Assembly: GCA_023402175.1 (NCBI GenBank)
Contig: JAEXCN010000021.1
Coordinates: 1 to 18,198 of the forward strand
Direction of reading: 5' to 3'
DNA from: Pseudomonadota bacterium
Lineage (GTDB): Bacteria > Myxococcota_A > Polyangia > Polyangiales > Polyangiaceae
Length of the DNA stretch: 18,198 bases
The first letter of the stretch is position 1; each line of letters begins with the position of its first letter. The position numbers and the translations under genes are program-made. Shown piece after piece: positions 8,309-15,490 of this stretch. The notes under the pieces are model-generated. The model did no database searches. It was not told where the DNA came from and saw only the letters and a list, made by a program, of their open reading frames with translations.

Positions 8309-8716
8309 ATGGACGACCGCCGCCGCCGCCGAAGCTCCGACCCGCTCGTAGCTCTCCACTATCAGCTCAGCTCGACGCGAGCGCGGAACGATCTCGACGC
8401 CATCGTCGTCGCCGACCCGTCCGGGGTCGTCGTCGCCGGTGCTGGATCCTGGCCCGTCTGCGAAGAGCTCGCAGCGTATGCCCCGCTGCTCGCCGACGGT
8501 GAATGGGCCTCGATGAGCAGCCAGGTCTCCTCGCGTGTCGAGGCGCTGCGCCGCGAAGTCGACGTCCGCTCCGTGTCGATCGGAGGGCAGGAAGTCCTTC
8601 TCTGCTCACGCCAGAAGCGGCGCCTCGAGGCCATCGAAGCGATCGAGGCCGGCGCGAAGGACCTCGACGAGGCCGCTCGCGGCGTCAGCCGCATCCTCAC
8701 CACGGTCGCGGCGTGA
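8309..8716 (+). CDS. Small protein with roadblock/LC7-like fold features
   Basis: A cytoplasmic protein of 135 residues. After a very basic N-terminus (DDRRRRR), residues 28-62 (NDLDAIVVADPSGVVVAGAG...) show the strand-turn-strand of a roadblock/LC7 (MglB-like) domain, the D-x-x-G turn being the usual landmark. A further strand, VSIGGQEVLLCS, lies at 89-100. The last 30 residues are a helix (EAIEAIEAGAKDLDEAARGVSRIL). Roadblock proteins often regulate small GTPases such as MglA in myxobacteria, but no GTPase gene is nearby, so any such role is inference. The ATG at 8309 has only a weak GGA upstream. It is the first of three same-strand genes with 79 and 29 nt spacing. Confidence 0.7.
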   Translation: MDDRRRRRSSDPLVALHYQLSSTRARNDLDAIVVADPSGVVVAGAGSWPVCEELAAYAPLLADGEWASMSSQVSSRVEALRREVDVRSVSIGGQEVLLCSRQKRRLEAIEAIEAGAKDLDEAARGVSRILTTVAA

Positions 8717-8795
8717 TCGGCCCGAACGCCGATCGAACGCCTCAGGTCTAACGCGTCGCGTTGACGCCCCTCACGCCCAGGACTAAGGGTTTGTC

Positions 8796-9404
8796 ATGAG
8801 CGACGAGGAAGCTCCGCCGCCGAACGAGAGCGTTCCGCCCGAGAGCCCACACGAGCGCGGGGGGACCAAGGAGGGGCGACGTCGGCGACTCGAGGGAGTC
8901 ATCCCCGAGATCGTGCGTCGGGCCGTCGAGCTCGGTGTCGAGAAGGCGCAGGAGGCGCCCGACAACCTCAAGTCGTTCGTCGGCGATCTGAAGCTGCCGA
9001 AAGACATCGCTCATTACCTCCTCCAGCAGATCGACGAGACGAAGAACGGTCTGTTCCGCGTCGTCGCCAAAGAGATACGCGACTTCCTCGAGCACACGAA
9101 CTTCGCCGGCGAGGTGCAGAAGCTCCTCACGACCGTCCAGTTCGAAGTCAACACGACGATCCGCTTCACGCCGAACGACGGCCGTCCGAAATCGTCGTCG
9201 AAGGATCGGGACAGAGATCGAGAGAAGGCCGACGACCTCGGTGATGGCGAAGACGGCGAGGATGAAGACTCCGCGCACGCGCAAGAAGAAGCGGAGTCAG
9301 GCGAGCGACGTCCGACTCCGCTGCCCAAGCCCGAGGTGAAGACCGCCGTCCACGTGCGGCGCGACGACCGCGAGCGACGAAGACGACGCGATCGCGACAC
9401 CTGA
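8796..9404 (+). CDS. Uncharacterised protein with helical core and charged tail
   Basis: A protein of 202 residues that I do not recognise. The N-terminus (1-30) is Pro/Glu-rich. A compact core (about 33-128) is mostly amphipathic helix: VIPEIVRRAVELGVEKAQEAP, then KLPKDIAHYLLQQIDETKNG and VVAKEIRDFLEHTNFAGEVQ. It ends in two likely strands (VQFEVNTTIRFTPND). The tail from 130 is disordered and extreme in charge, first D/R (KDRDRDRE), then acidic (LGDGEDGEDED), then R/D again at the end. The pattern of long amphipathic helices plus charged tail recalls phasin-like granule or surface-coating proteins, but there are no other polyhydroxyalkanoate genes here, so that stays a guess. An AAGGG 7 nt before the ATG supports the start. 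Confidence 0.75.
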   Translation: MSDEEAPPPNESVPPESPHERGGTKEGRRRRLEGVIPEIVRRAVELGVEKAQEAPDNLKSFVGDLKLPKDIAHYLLQQIDETKNGLFRVVAKEIRDFLEHTNFAGEVQKLLTTVQFEVNTTIRFTPNDGRPKSSSKDRDRDREKADDLGDGEDGEDEDSAHAQEEAESGERRPTPLPKPEVKTAVHVRRDDRERRRRRDRDT

Positions 9405-9433
9405 TATCGACCGAGTGGAGTATGCTGCGCGCC

Positions 9434-9907
9434 ATGAGCAAACCGCTCCGAGCGGGGGGTGAGGTCGATAGCTGGTGCACGAAGTGCAAGCTTGTCTTGA
9501 ATCACAGGATCATCGCCATGGTCGGCGGCGCGCCGGTGCGCGTCGAATGCTCGACCTGCGGGTCCCATCACAATTTCCGGGCACGCGCGCCCGGTGAAAA
9601 GGCTCCGTCGACGGGAACGTCGCGGGCGTCGGGCTCGTCGTCCACGCCGCGTTCGACGCGCGCCACGTCCGTAACCAAAGCACAACAGGCAGCGCTCGAT
9701 CGCGAGCGTTCGTGGGAGAAGGCCGTCTCCGGCAAGGCGGTCAGCGAGTTCAAGAACTATCGCGTCGATCAGACGTTCGCCGAGGGCGACCTGATCCGCC
9801 ACAAGAAGTTCGGCGACGGCGTCGTCACGCGCGTGCTCGATCCGAGGAAGGTCGAGATCCTCTTCAAGGACGAGCCTCGGACGCTGGCGCAAGGCCTGAC
9901 GGACTGA
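9434..9907 (+). CDS. Zinc-ribbon protein with UvrD-tail/CarD-like C-terminal domain
   Basis: A protein of 157 residues from the ATG at 9434; an ATG at 9422 would add four residues and its GAG sits at better spacing. The N-terminal 45 residues are a zinc ribbon with two CxxC knuckles (C15-C18, WCTKCKL; C39-C42, CSTCGS). A Ser/Thr/Arg-rich linker of about 50 residues follows. The C-terminal segment (112-154) is QTFAEGDLIRHKKFGDGVV, then VEILFKDEPRTLAQGL. This resembles the Tudor-like tail of UvrD/PcrA helicases (the GDxVxHxxFGxGxV type) that contacts RNA polymerase, and CarD-like domains. A transcription- or nucleic-acid-linked role is inferred from this resemblance only. It is the last of the three-gene plus-strand run and ends 30 nt before a strong hairpin. 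Confidence 0.8.
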   Translation: MSKPLRAGGEVDSWCTKCKLVLNHRIIAMVGGAPVRVECSTCGSHHNFRARAPGEKAPSTGTSRASGSSSTPRSTRATSVTKAQQAALDRERSWEKAVSGKAVSEFKNYRVDQTFAEGDLIRHKKFGDGVVTRVLDPRKVEILFKDEPRTLAQGLTD

Positions 9908-9937
9908 GCGAGGGGTACCGGCCCGCGCGGTAGAACG

Positions 9938-9969
9938 ACGGAGAGCTCGCCTTTCGACGAGCTCTCCGT
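9938..9969. terminator. Perfect 12-bp stem hairpin between convergent genes
   Basis: The arms at 9938-9949 and 9958-9969 are exact reverse complements (12 of 12 pairs, ACGGAGAGCTCG) around an 8-nt loop. It lies 30 nt after the zinc-ribbon stop and 12 nt before the stop of the convergent lipoprotein, so it can serve both transcripts. There is no T-run on either side, as is common in high-GC genomes. It may act as a bidirectional terminator or as a 3'-end stabiliser. Confidence 0.7.
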
Positions 9970-9981
9970 TCGCGCGTCACG

Positions 9982-10398
9982 TCACCACCAGCCACCCCAG
10001 CCCATGCCGAGGCCGCGGCCCCAACCGAGGCCGCCCCAACCGAGGCCGCCCCAGGGCATGCCCCAGCCGCCCATGCCGCCCCAACCCAGGCCGCCGAAGG
10101 GCATGCCCCAGCCGCCCATGCCGCCCCAACCCAGGCCGCCCAGGCCGCCGAACCACTTCTCGGACTGAGCGTCGTCAGTCACAGCCTCGTCGGTCGGAGG
10201 CGCGAGGTCGGGCGTCGTCGCCTGCTCGCTGAGTCCTTCCGTCGTCTCCTCCGTCGGCGTCGCGACGGACTCGTCCGTCGTGAGCCCCGCGGAGGTGTCC
10301 TCGAACCCGGTCGTCTCGTCACCGACAGGGCTCGCGCATCCCATAAGCACGAGTCCGGATCCGAGGCCGATGGTCATCACTCGGTTGAGAGTAAACAT
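9982..10398 (-). CDS. Lipoprotein with Gly/Trp/Met-rich repeat tail
   Basis: A predicted lipoprotein of 138 residues. The signal ends in a lipobox (VLMGCAS, C21). An acidic, Thr/Glu-rich stretch (about 26-80) follows. From 81 to 138 the protein is low-complexity Gly/Trp/Leu/Met with 11 tryptophans: two 15-residue units of the form GGLGWGGMGGWGMP[FW], then GGLGWGGLGWG and a Trp-Trp end. A perfect AAGGAGG stands 10 nt upstream, the best ribosome site in the window, so expression may be high. I do not recognise the family. The tail could be adhesive, membrane-interacting or self-assembling, but nothing shows which. It is convergent with the zinc-ribbon gene and divergent from the cupredoxin across a 604-nt gap. 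Confidence 0.8.
   Translation of the reverse strand: MFTLNRVMTIGLGSGLVLMGCASPVGDETTGFEDTSAGLTTDESVATPTEETTEGLSEQATTPDLAPPTDEAVTDDAQSEKWFGGLGGLGWGGMGGWGMPFGGLGWGGMGGWGMPWGGLGWGGLGWGRGLGMGWGGWW
10021..10140. repeat. Tandem repeats encoding the Gly/Trp/Met tail
   Basis: Two perfect 15-bp copies lie at 10021-10035 and 10036-10050. Then a 43-bp sequence at 10053-10095 recurs without a mismatch at 10098-10140, a 45-bp (15-codon) period. The repeats stay in frame within the lipoprotein and carry its GGLGW and GGMGGWGMP units. Identity at synonymous positions points to recent duplication or ongoing slippage. Confidence 0.9.
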
Positions 10399-11002
10399 GG
10401 TTCACGTACCTCCTTCGCGGGGGCCGGGGTGCATTCGCGAGGCCACGATGCAGCTCTGCGAGCGCTGCTCCTCACTTCGCCGAGGACGAGGACGGTTTGC
10501 GCGTCGCGACACCGCACGAAGGCGCTCGGCCATGTCGTGACCGGCTCTGCCACCTGCGATGTCTGCGTCGTCATCGATCAGAAGACCGCGCGAGCGTTGC
10601 GGTCGACCCACGCTCGGCGCCGCTTCGAATCAGCGCGTCTGCGCCCGTGCCGCGGTGCAGATGTTCGCTTCGTCGCGAGATGCGCCGCGCACGCGTCGGA
10701 CGCACCCAGGCGTTCGCGACGCCCGAGATGATCGTGCGCGCTCTTACAGAGATGCATGCGTTCGACGATGTCCTCGCGCGACGGCTCACGCGTTCGAGCT
10801 CGAGACGACCGCGCTCACGGACGAGGCGGCGGCGTCGTTCCGAGGCTCGAGCCGGACGCTCCGCGCGTAGGACTCCGCAGCGGGGACGCGAAGACGAGCC
10901 AACTTGCCAAGCACACCCGCCGTACGCTACTTCGTCTCGCGGTCGCGCGGCGCTCGGGTCCTGCCAGGCATTCGGGCCAACGACCTCGAGGGAGGCTTTG
11001 CG
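10399..11002. other. 604-nt gap with no defensible gene
   Basis: This holds the ribosome site of the Trp-rich lipoprotein (AAGGAGG, 10409-10415 on the minus strand) and that of the cupredoxin (GGAGG, 10991-10995, 7 nt before its ATG), and presumably both promoters. All open frames in it are short, Arg-rich and not protein-like over their length. One stretch reads like protein in two frames with a switch near 10782: TPEMIVRALTEMHAFDDVLAR (10719-10781), then AHAFELETTALTDEAAASFRG (about 10784-10849). That could be the remnant of a frame-shifted gene. I see no tRNA, clear promoter or terminator in it. Confidence 0.5.
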
Positions 11003-11371
11003 ATGAAGAAGACTTTCGCTTTCGCTCTTGCCGTGCTCAGCGTCGCGATCATCCCCGCGTGCAGCAGCGAGGATACGGACGGCGGTGGGGACGGCAACGC
11101 TGACGACGTGGTCAACGTGCAGGTGACCAGCAACCAGTTCACCCCCGCGTCAGTAAAGGTCAAGGTCGGTCAGACGGTGCGATGGACCTGGGCCGGCGGC
11201 ATCCACGACGTCGTCTCGGGCACGAGCTGCCAGGACGACGGGAAGTTCAAGAGCGGCGCCCCGATGGGCGGCGGAACGTACGAGAAGAAGTTCGATACCG
11301 CAGGCACGTTCCCCTACTTCTGCACGCCGCACTGCCAGATGGGGATGAAGGGCGAGGTCATCGTAGAGTGA
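11003..11371 (+). CDS. Plastocyanin-like cupredoxin lipoprotein
   Basis: A small blue-copper protein of 122 residues, anchored to a membrane and facing the periplasm or outside. The ATG at 11003 is preceded by GGAGG at 7 nt and gives a signal with lipobox IPAC (C20). An upstream frame back to 10904 would hide the signal and is rejected. After a short acidic linker the cupredoxin fold runs from about 38 to 122. The copper ligands are H68 (GGIHDVV), C107, H110 and M115 (FCTPHCQMGM, the C-x2-H-x4-M pattern of plastocyanin/pseudoazurin). C76 and C111 are extra cysteines. Such proteins usually carry single electrons. The stop TGA shares one base with the next ATG (TGATG), so the esterase is translationally coupled to it. 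Confidence 0.93.
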   Translation: MKKTFAFALAVLSVAIIPACSSEDTDGGGDGNADDVVNVQVTSNQFTPASVKVKVGQTVRWTWAGGIHDVVSGTSCQDDGKFKSGAPMGGGTYEKKFDTAGTFPYFCTPHCQMGMKGEVIVE

Positions 11372-14300
11372 TGCGCGCGCCCGTCCCGCTCGCGTCGCCC
11401 ATCTTCACGATGGGATCCGCGAGCGGGCTCGTGGTGCTCGTGCTCGCGTCGATCCTCGCGAGCAAATCCGCGAGCGCGGATCCGTCGCCGCTCGCTCCGC
11501 ACGATCGCGAAGAACGGCTCACGGCGGCCCCTTCCCCTGCCGACGAGCGCGCGCGCCTCGACGACGAAGCGCGCGCGCCGGCGACCGACGTCCGCCTCGC
11601 GCCTTCGGCAGCGGGCGTGCTCGGAGCATGGCTCGTCGCTGGTCCGTTCAAGGCATCACGCCCGGCGCTCGACGCAGCGCCTGTCGGCGTCGACGAACGA
11701 AAGCTCACGCCCGTGCTCGGCGGAGCGCTCGGCGGCGAGCGCGATCTCGGGAACGGCAAGCGGAAGCCTGCCGCGCGCTGGACGCTCGTCTCGAGCGGTC
11801 CTCCGCCGAGCGGCGCCGCACAGGACCCTGGGGCCGAAGGCAGCCGGACCGTCGATCTGAAAGCCAACTTGGAGGAAGGCGGCGGCTCGGATCTGGTCGC
11901 GTACGCCGCCGGTCGACTCCACGTGGAGAAGCCGGGCAGGCACTACTTGATACTCGGCGTGGACGACGGCGTCCGCGTCACCGTCGACGGAACCGTCGTC
12001 CTCTCGCGCGATGATGCCCGGCCCGTTCGCGACGACGACGACGTCATCGCGCTCGACCTCGCGGCGGGTGATCACGACGTGGTGCTCAAGCTCCACCAGC
12101 GCGACGGCGCATGGGCGTTCCGCGCCAAGCTCCTCGACGCCTCGCTCGCGCCGCCGATCGGGGCCTATCTCGCGCTGCCCGGAACGACGGCCGAAGACGC
12201 ACGGGCGCTCGCCGCGCGGATGTCGTGGCTCCTCGTCGATCGCGCCTTCGACGCTCGCGCGACGCCGCCGCGCTATCGGCCCGTGTTGACCGTGCGCTAC
12301 CCGGAAGGAGCTCCACGCGGGGTGTCGATCCCGGTATCGGCGAAGCTCACCGGCGTGCCCGAAGCTTCTGCCTTCGACGTACGCGCCGGGGCCGTCGCCG
12401 TGACGGCGGCAGGCGTCACGGACCTCGTCGTGACGTTGCCAGCGATCGATCCGTGGACGATCGGTCCTGCGACGCTCGAGAGCACGGTCGCCGGCCGCGT
12501 CGTCCGGTCGACGATCGCCGCGCGCCCGCAGTCGGAGCAGGCACTCGTCCGGACCGAGCGCGCGCTCGCTCGCGTGAAGGGCGACGAGCCTTGGCTCGTC
12601 CCTGGCTCGATCGACTCGGTGCGGTTCCTCGCGCGGCGTCTGTCGCGGTTCATCGCACGCGGCGACGCTTACGCGGAGGCACAGGCCGACGACGCGCGCG
12701 AGCTCGATCGACTCGCCGTGAACCTCGACCGGGGCGTCGATCCCTACGACCGCCGCACCGGGATGATGCGGCGCGCGCTCGTGACGCCGTTCGACGGCGG
12801 ACCGAGCGAGCTCGGGCTCTACATCCCGCCGTCGTACAAGCCGGGCGAAGCGCGCAAGTACCCGCTCGTCGTCGGGCTCCACGGGATGAACAGCTACCCG
12901 ATGTCGATGATGCGAGCGCTCTTCGGTCTCGACGACGAGAAGAAGGATCCATGGTGGAAAGACCGCCATCCGATCCCGGACGCGCCACCGGTCGATGCGT
13001 TCGTGATCACCCCGTACGCGCACGGGAACACGATGTACCGCGAGATCGGCGAGGACGACGTCCTCTACATGATCCAGTGGGCTTCGAAGGTCTTCCCGAT
13101 CGACGAGACGCGCATCACCATCACGGGTCCTTCGATGGGCGGCATCGGATCGGCGTCGCTGCCCTTCCACTACCCTCACGTCTTCGCTGCGGCCGCGCCG
13201 CTCTGCGGGTACCACAGCTACGTCATCCGTGCGGACATCGCCGCGCGCCCGAAGCGGCCGTGGGAGCGGCTTCTCCTCGAGGAGCGCTCGAACGTGTATT
13301 GGGCCGAGAACGGCGAGCACTTGCCGCTCTGGATCGTGCATGGCACACGCGACCTGCCGGAGGCGAACAGCGGCGTCCTGATCGAGCGCTACGAGAAGCT
13401 GAAGTACTCGATCAAGCACGATCACCCCGACGCAGGACACAACGTCTGGGGGATCACGTACGCCGAGCTGAAAGGGATGAAGTGGCTGCTCTCGCAGCGG
13501 CTCGATCCCCATCCTGCGCACGTGCGCTTCCGGACGATGCGCACGCGCTACTCGACGAGCGCGTGGGTCACGGTCGACGAGCTGGCGACCGAGACGTCGT
13601 GGGGCGACGTCGATGCGCGCGTGAAGAACCGGACGTCGATCGCGCTCACGACGAGCGGCGTTGCGGCGATGACGCTCGCGCGCGACGAGAAGCTCGTCGA
13701 TCCGCGCGCGCCGGTCACGGTGACGGCCGACGGCGTCACGCTCGCGTTCGAGGAGGGAGAGGCGCTCTCGTTCCACAAGGCACCCGGCGGCGCCTGGGAG
13801 AAAGGCCCCGCGATGCACGAGCGCCCCGTCAAGCGCGGTCGAATCAGTGGCCCCCTCCGCGACGTGTTCCACGAGCCGCTGCTGTTCGTCTACGCCGCCG
13901 ACGACGAAGCGCCGGTGAACGAGCGCGTGGCACGCGGATTCGCGGACCGGCCGGGCATCGCGACGTCGTATCCGATCATGAGCGACGTCGAGTTCCTCGC
14001 CCGGAGCGAGCCGCTCGCGAACGAGCGCGCCCTGTTCCTCGTCGGTCGCAACAACAAGGTCCTCGCAGCGCTCGACTCCGTCGCGACGAACACGAGCGCG
14101 CCGCTTCCCATCCACGTCGCCGCGAGCGCCGTGACCGTGGGCAAGGAGCGCTTCACCGGCCGCGAGCTCGGCGCAGCGTTCATTCATCCGAACCCCGTCC
14201 GTCCCGATCGCTACGTCGTCGTCGTCGCGGGCGCGGACGTGCCGGGCACGCTGCGCGCGCTGTCGCTGCCGGACCTCGTGCCGGACTTCGTCGTCTGGGA

Positions 14301-14472
14301 CGAGGGGCTGGCGTCGGCACGCGGTCAGATCGTTCTCGGCGCAGGCTCGGTGCGCGCCGCGGGGTTCTTCCAGAACGACTGGTCGCTCCCGAGCTCGATC
14401 GCCGATCCGCTCGCGAAGACGGCGCGGCCGAAGCCGCAGAACGAGCACGACGCGACGCCGTACCTGCCGTGA
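11371..14472 (+). CDS. Large secreted alpha/beta-hydrolase esterase/peptidase
   Basis: An exported protein of 1033 residues. The ATG at 11371 is chosen because it overlaps the cupredoxin stop and gives a signal peptide (SGLVVLVLASILASKSASA). Residues about 185-255 resemble a PA14/carbohydrate-binding beta-sandwich (HYLILGVDDGVRVTVDG, then HDVVLKLHQRDGAWAF). A second beta-rich region follows to about 400. The hydrolase domain (about 470-720) starts LGLYIPPSYKPG and has H504-G505 for the oxyanion hole (VVGLHGMNS), nucleophile S588 (GPSMGG), acid D661 (HGTRD) and H690 (AGHNVW). It resembles the feruloyl-esterase/PHB-depolymerase and prolyl-oligopeptidase families. The substrate cannot be told. 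The last 310 residues form an unassigned domain (for example RDVFHEPLLFVYAADDE). Translationally coupled to a copper protein. Confidence 0.9.
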   Translation: MRAPVPLASPIFTMGSASGLVVLVLASILASKSASADPSPLAPHDREERLTAAPSPADERARLDDEARAPATDVRLAPSAAGVLGAWLVAGPFKASRPALDAAPVGVDERKLTPVLGGALGGERDLGNGKRKPAARWTLVSSGPPPSGAAQDPGAEGSRTVDLKANLEEGGGSDLVAYAAGRLHVEKPGRHYLILGVDDGVRVTVDGTVVLSRDDARPVRDDDDVIALDLAAGDHDVVLKLHQRDGAWAFRAKLLDASLAPPIGAYLALPGTTAEDARALAARMSWLLVDRAFDARATPPRYRPVLTVRYPEGAPRGVSIPVSAKLTGVPEASAFDVRAGAVAVTAAGVTDLVVTLPAIDPWTIGPATLESTVAGRVVRSTIAARPQSEQALVRTERALARVKGDEPWLVPGSIDSVRFLARRLSRFIARGDAYAEAQADDARELDRLAVNLDRGVDPYDRRTGMMRRALVTPFDGGPSELGLYIPPSYKPGEARKYPLVVGLHGMNSYPMSMMRALFGLDDEKKDPWWKDRHPIPDAPPVDAFVITPYAHGNTMYREIGEDDVLYMIQWASKVFPIDETRITITGPSMGGIGSASLPFHYPHVFAAAAPLCGYHSYVIRADIAARPKRPWERLLLEERSNVYWAENGEHLPLWIVHGTRDLPEANSGVLIERYEKLKYSIKHDHPDAGHNVWGITYAELKGMKWLLSQRLDPHPAHVRFRTMRTRYSTSAWVTVDELATETSWGDVDARVKNRTSIALTTSGVAAMTLARDEKLVDPRAPVTVTADGVTLAFEEGEALSFHKAPGGAWEKGPAMHERPVKRGRISGPLRDVFHEPLLFVYAADDEAPVNERVARGFADRPGIATSYPIMSDVEFLARSEPLANERALFLVGRNNKVLAALDSVATNTSAPLPIHVAASAVTVGKERFTGRELGAAFIHPNPVRPDRYVVVVAGADVPGTLRALSLPDLVPDFVVWDEGLASARGQIVLGAGSVRAAGFFQNDWSLPSSIADPLAKTARPKPQNEHDATPYLP

Positions 14473-14581
14473 GCGCGGCTGTTGAGATCGTCGGACGGGA
14501 GCGCGCTCGACTGCGCTGCGCGTCGCTCTTCGTTCACGACCCGTGACGTGCCGGAGGGACAGGATTACATTCCCCGCCGAT

Positions 14582-15427
14582 ATGCCGCTCCTGAGCTCGG
14601 AAGCGCCGCGCTTCGTTCTTCCCGCGCGAGGTACGCGGCGCGCGACGGCCCGGGTCCCGCGCGCGCTGCGGCGTGCGTTCGCCGCTTTTGTCGCCTTCGC
14701 GCTCCTCCTCGTGCCGCTCATCGCCGAGGCGGGCACGTGGAAGCCGCCGCCGCTTCGCGGCCACGTGATGGACGAAGCGGGAGCGCTGACGCCGGACCAG
14801 GTGCTGGCTCTCGATCGCAAGCTCGACCGTGCCCGCCGTCAGACCGGCTTCGCGGTGGTCGTGTACATCCTGCCCCAGCTGCCCGAGGGCATGTCGATCG
14901 AGGACGTCGCCTATGAATCCTTCAACAAATGGGGCGTTGGTTCGACCTCTGGCGACGATGGCGTCGAGCTCGCCGTTTCCCTCGGCGAACGCAAGCTACG
15001 CATCGAGACGGGCAAGGGTGTCGGCGGCGCGCTGACCGACATCCAGTCGAGTCACATCAACCGCGACGTGATCGGCCCGTTGATGAAGCAGGGCCGCACC
15101 TACGAAGCGGTCGATCGGGGCGTGGACGCGATCCTCAAAGAGCTCGTCGAAAATACGCCCGGCGGAACGAGCGAAGCTGGCCGGAAGCCCTCCGCGTCGC
15201 GCGCGCAACCCGCGGATCTGGTGAAGACCGGTGTTGCCGGTCTGGTGCTCCTCGGCGTCATCATCCTCGCGATCGTCTCGCCGACGTTCCGCCAGATCCT
15301 GTTCTTCATGTTGCTCTTCGGCCGTGGCGGTGGACGTGGCGGCGGCGGTGGCTTCGGTGGCGGTGGCTCCGGCTACGGCGGCGGCGGCGGTAGCTCCGGC
15401 GGCGGAGGATCGAGCGACGACTACTGA
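14582..15427 (+). CDS. TPM-domain (YgcG-like) membrane protein with Gly-rich tail
   Basis: A protein of 281 residues from the ATG at 14582; a GTG at 14543 would add 13 residues and neither start has a clear ribosome site. After a long basic n-region, a hydrophobic signal ends at about 50 (LLLVPLIAEA). The TPM domain (about 60-190) is recognised by VMDEAGALTPDQVLALDRKL, FNKWGVGSTSGDDGVELAVSL and RIETGKGVGGALTD. Then comes a transmembrane region (about 212-247) and a tail of Gly/Ser with an acidic end (SSDDY). This family faces the periplasm and is linked to envelope or photosystem II maintenance in other organisms, but its function here is unknown. It lies 109 nt after the esterase, perhaps in the same transcript. 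Confidence 0.9.
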   Translation: MPLLSSEAPRFVLPARGTRRATARVPRALRRAFAAFVAFALLLVPLIAEAGTWKPPPLRGHVMDEAGALTPDQVLALDRKLDRARRQTGFAVVVYILPQLPEGMSIEDVAYESFNKWGVGSTSGDDGVELAVSLGERKLRIETGKGVGGALTDIQSSHINRDVIGPLMKQGRTYEAVDRGVDAILKELVENTPGGTSEAGRKPSASRAQPADLVKTGVAGLVLLGVIILAIVSPTFRQILFFMLLFGRGGGRGGGGGFGGGGSGYGGGGGSSGGGGSSDDY

Positions 15428-15439
15428 GTCCTCCTCCGT

Positions 15440-15455
15440 CGGTGTCTTCGCACCG
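15440..15455. terminator. Weak hairpin between convergent genes
   Basis: A 5-bp stem (CGGTG/CACCG, 15440-15444 with 15451-15455) around TCTTCG, extendable by two pairs across one mismatch. It lies 12 nt after the TPM gene stop and 35 nt before the stop of the convergent synthase. There is no T-run. It is a candidate shared terminator only. Confidence 0.3.
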
Positions 15456-15490
15456 CCGAGACGCAACAGGGCGTTCGCGCGACGAAGCGC

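Noticed and set aside
10620..10640. A T-loop-like TTCGAATC, considered as a tRNA
   Set aside because: The flanks cannot form a T stem, and no matching acceptor or anticodon arm is present.
10899..10935. A TTGCCA box upstream of the cupredoxin, considered as a -35 element
   Set aside because: No convincing -10 element lies at the right spacing.
12111..14546. An 811-codon plus-strand frame inside the esterase
   Set aside because: Arg-rich shadow frame with no motif; the esterase frame is clearly the coding one.
11656..14820. A 1054-codon open frame on the minus strand opposite the esterase
   Set aside because: It is Arg-rich without domains, while the plus strand has a complete signal peptide and catalytic triad. 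Long antisense frames are expected at this GC content.
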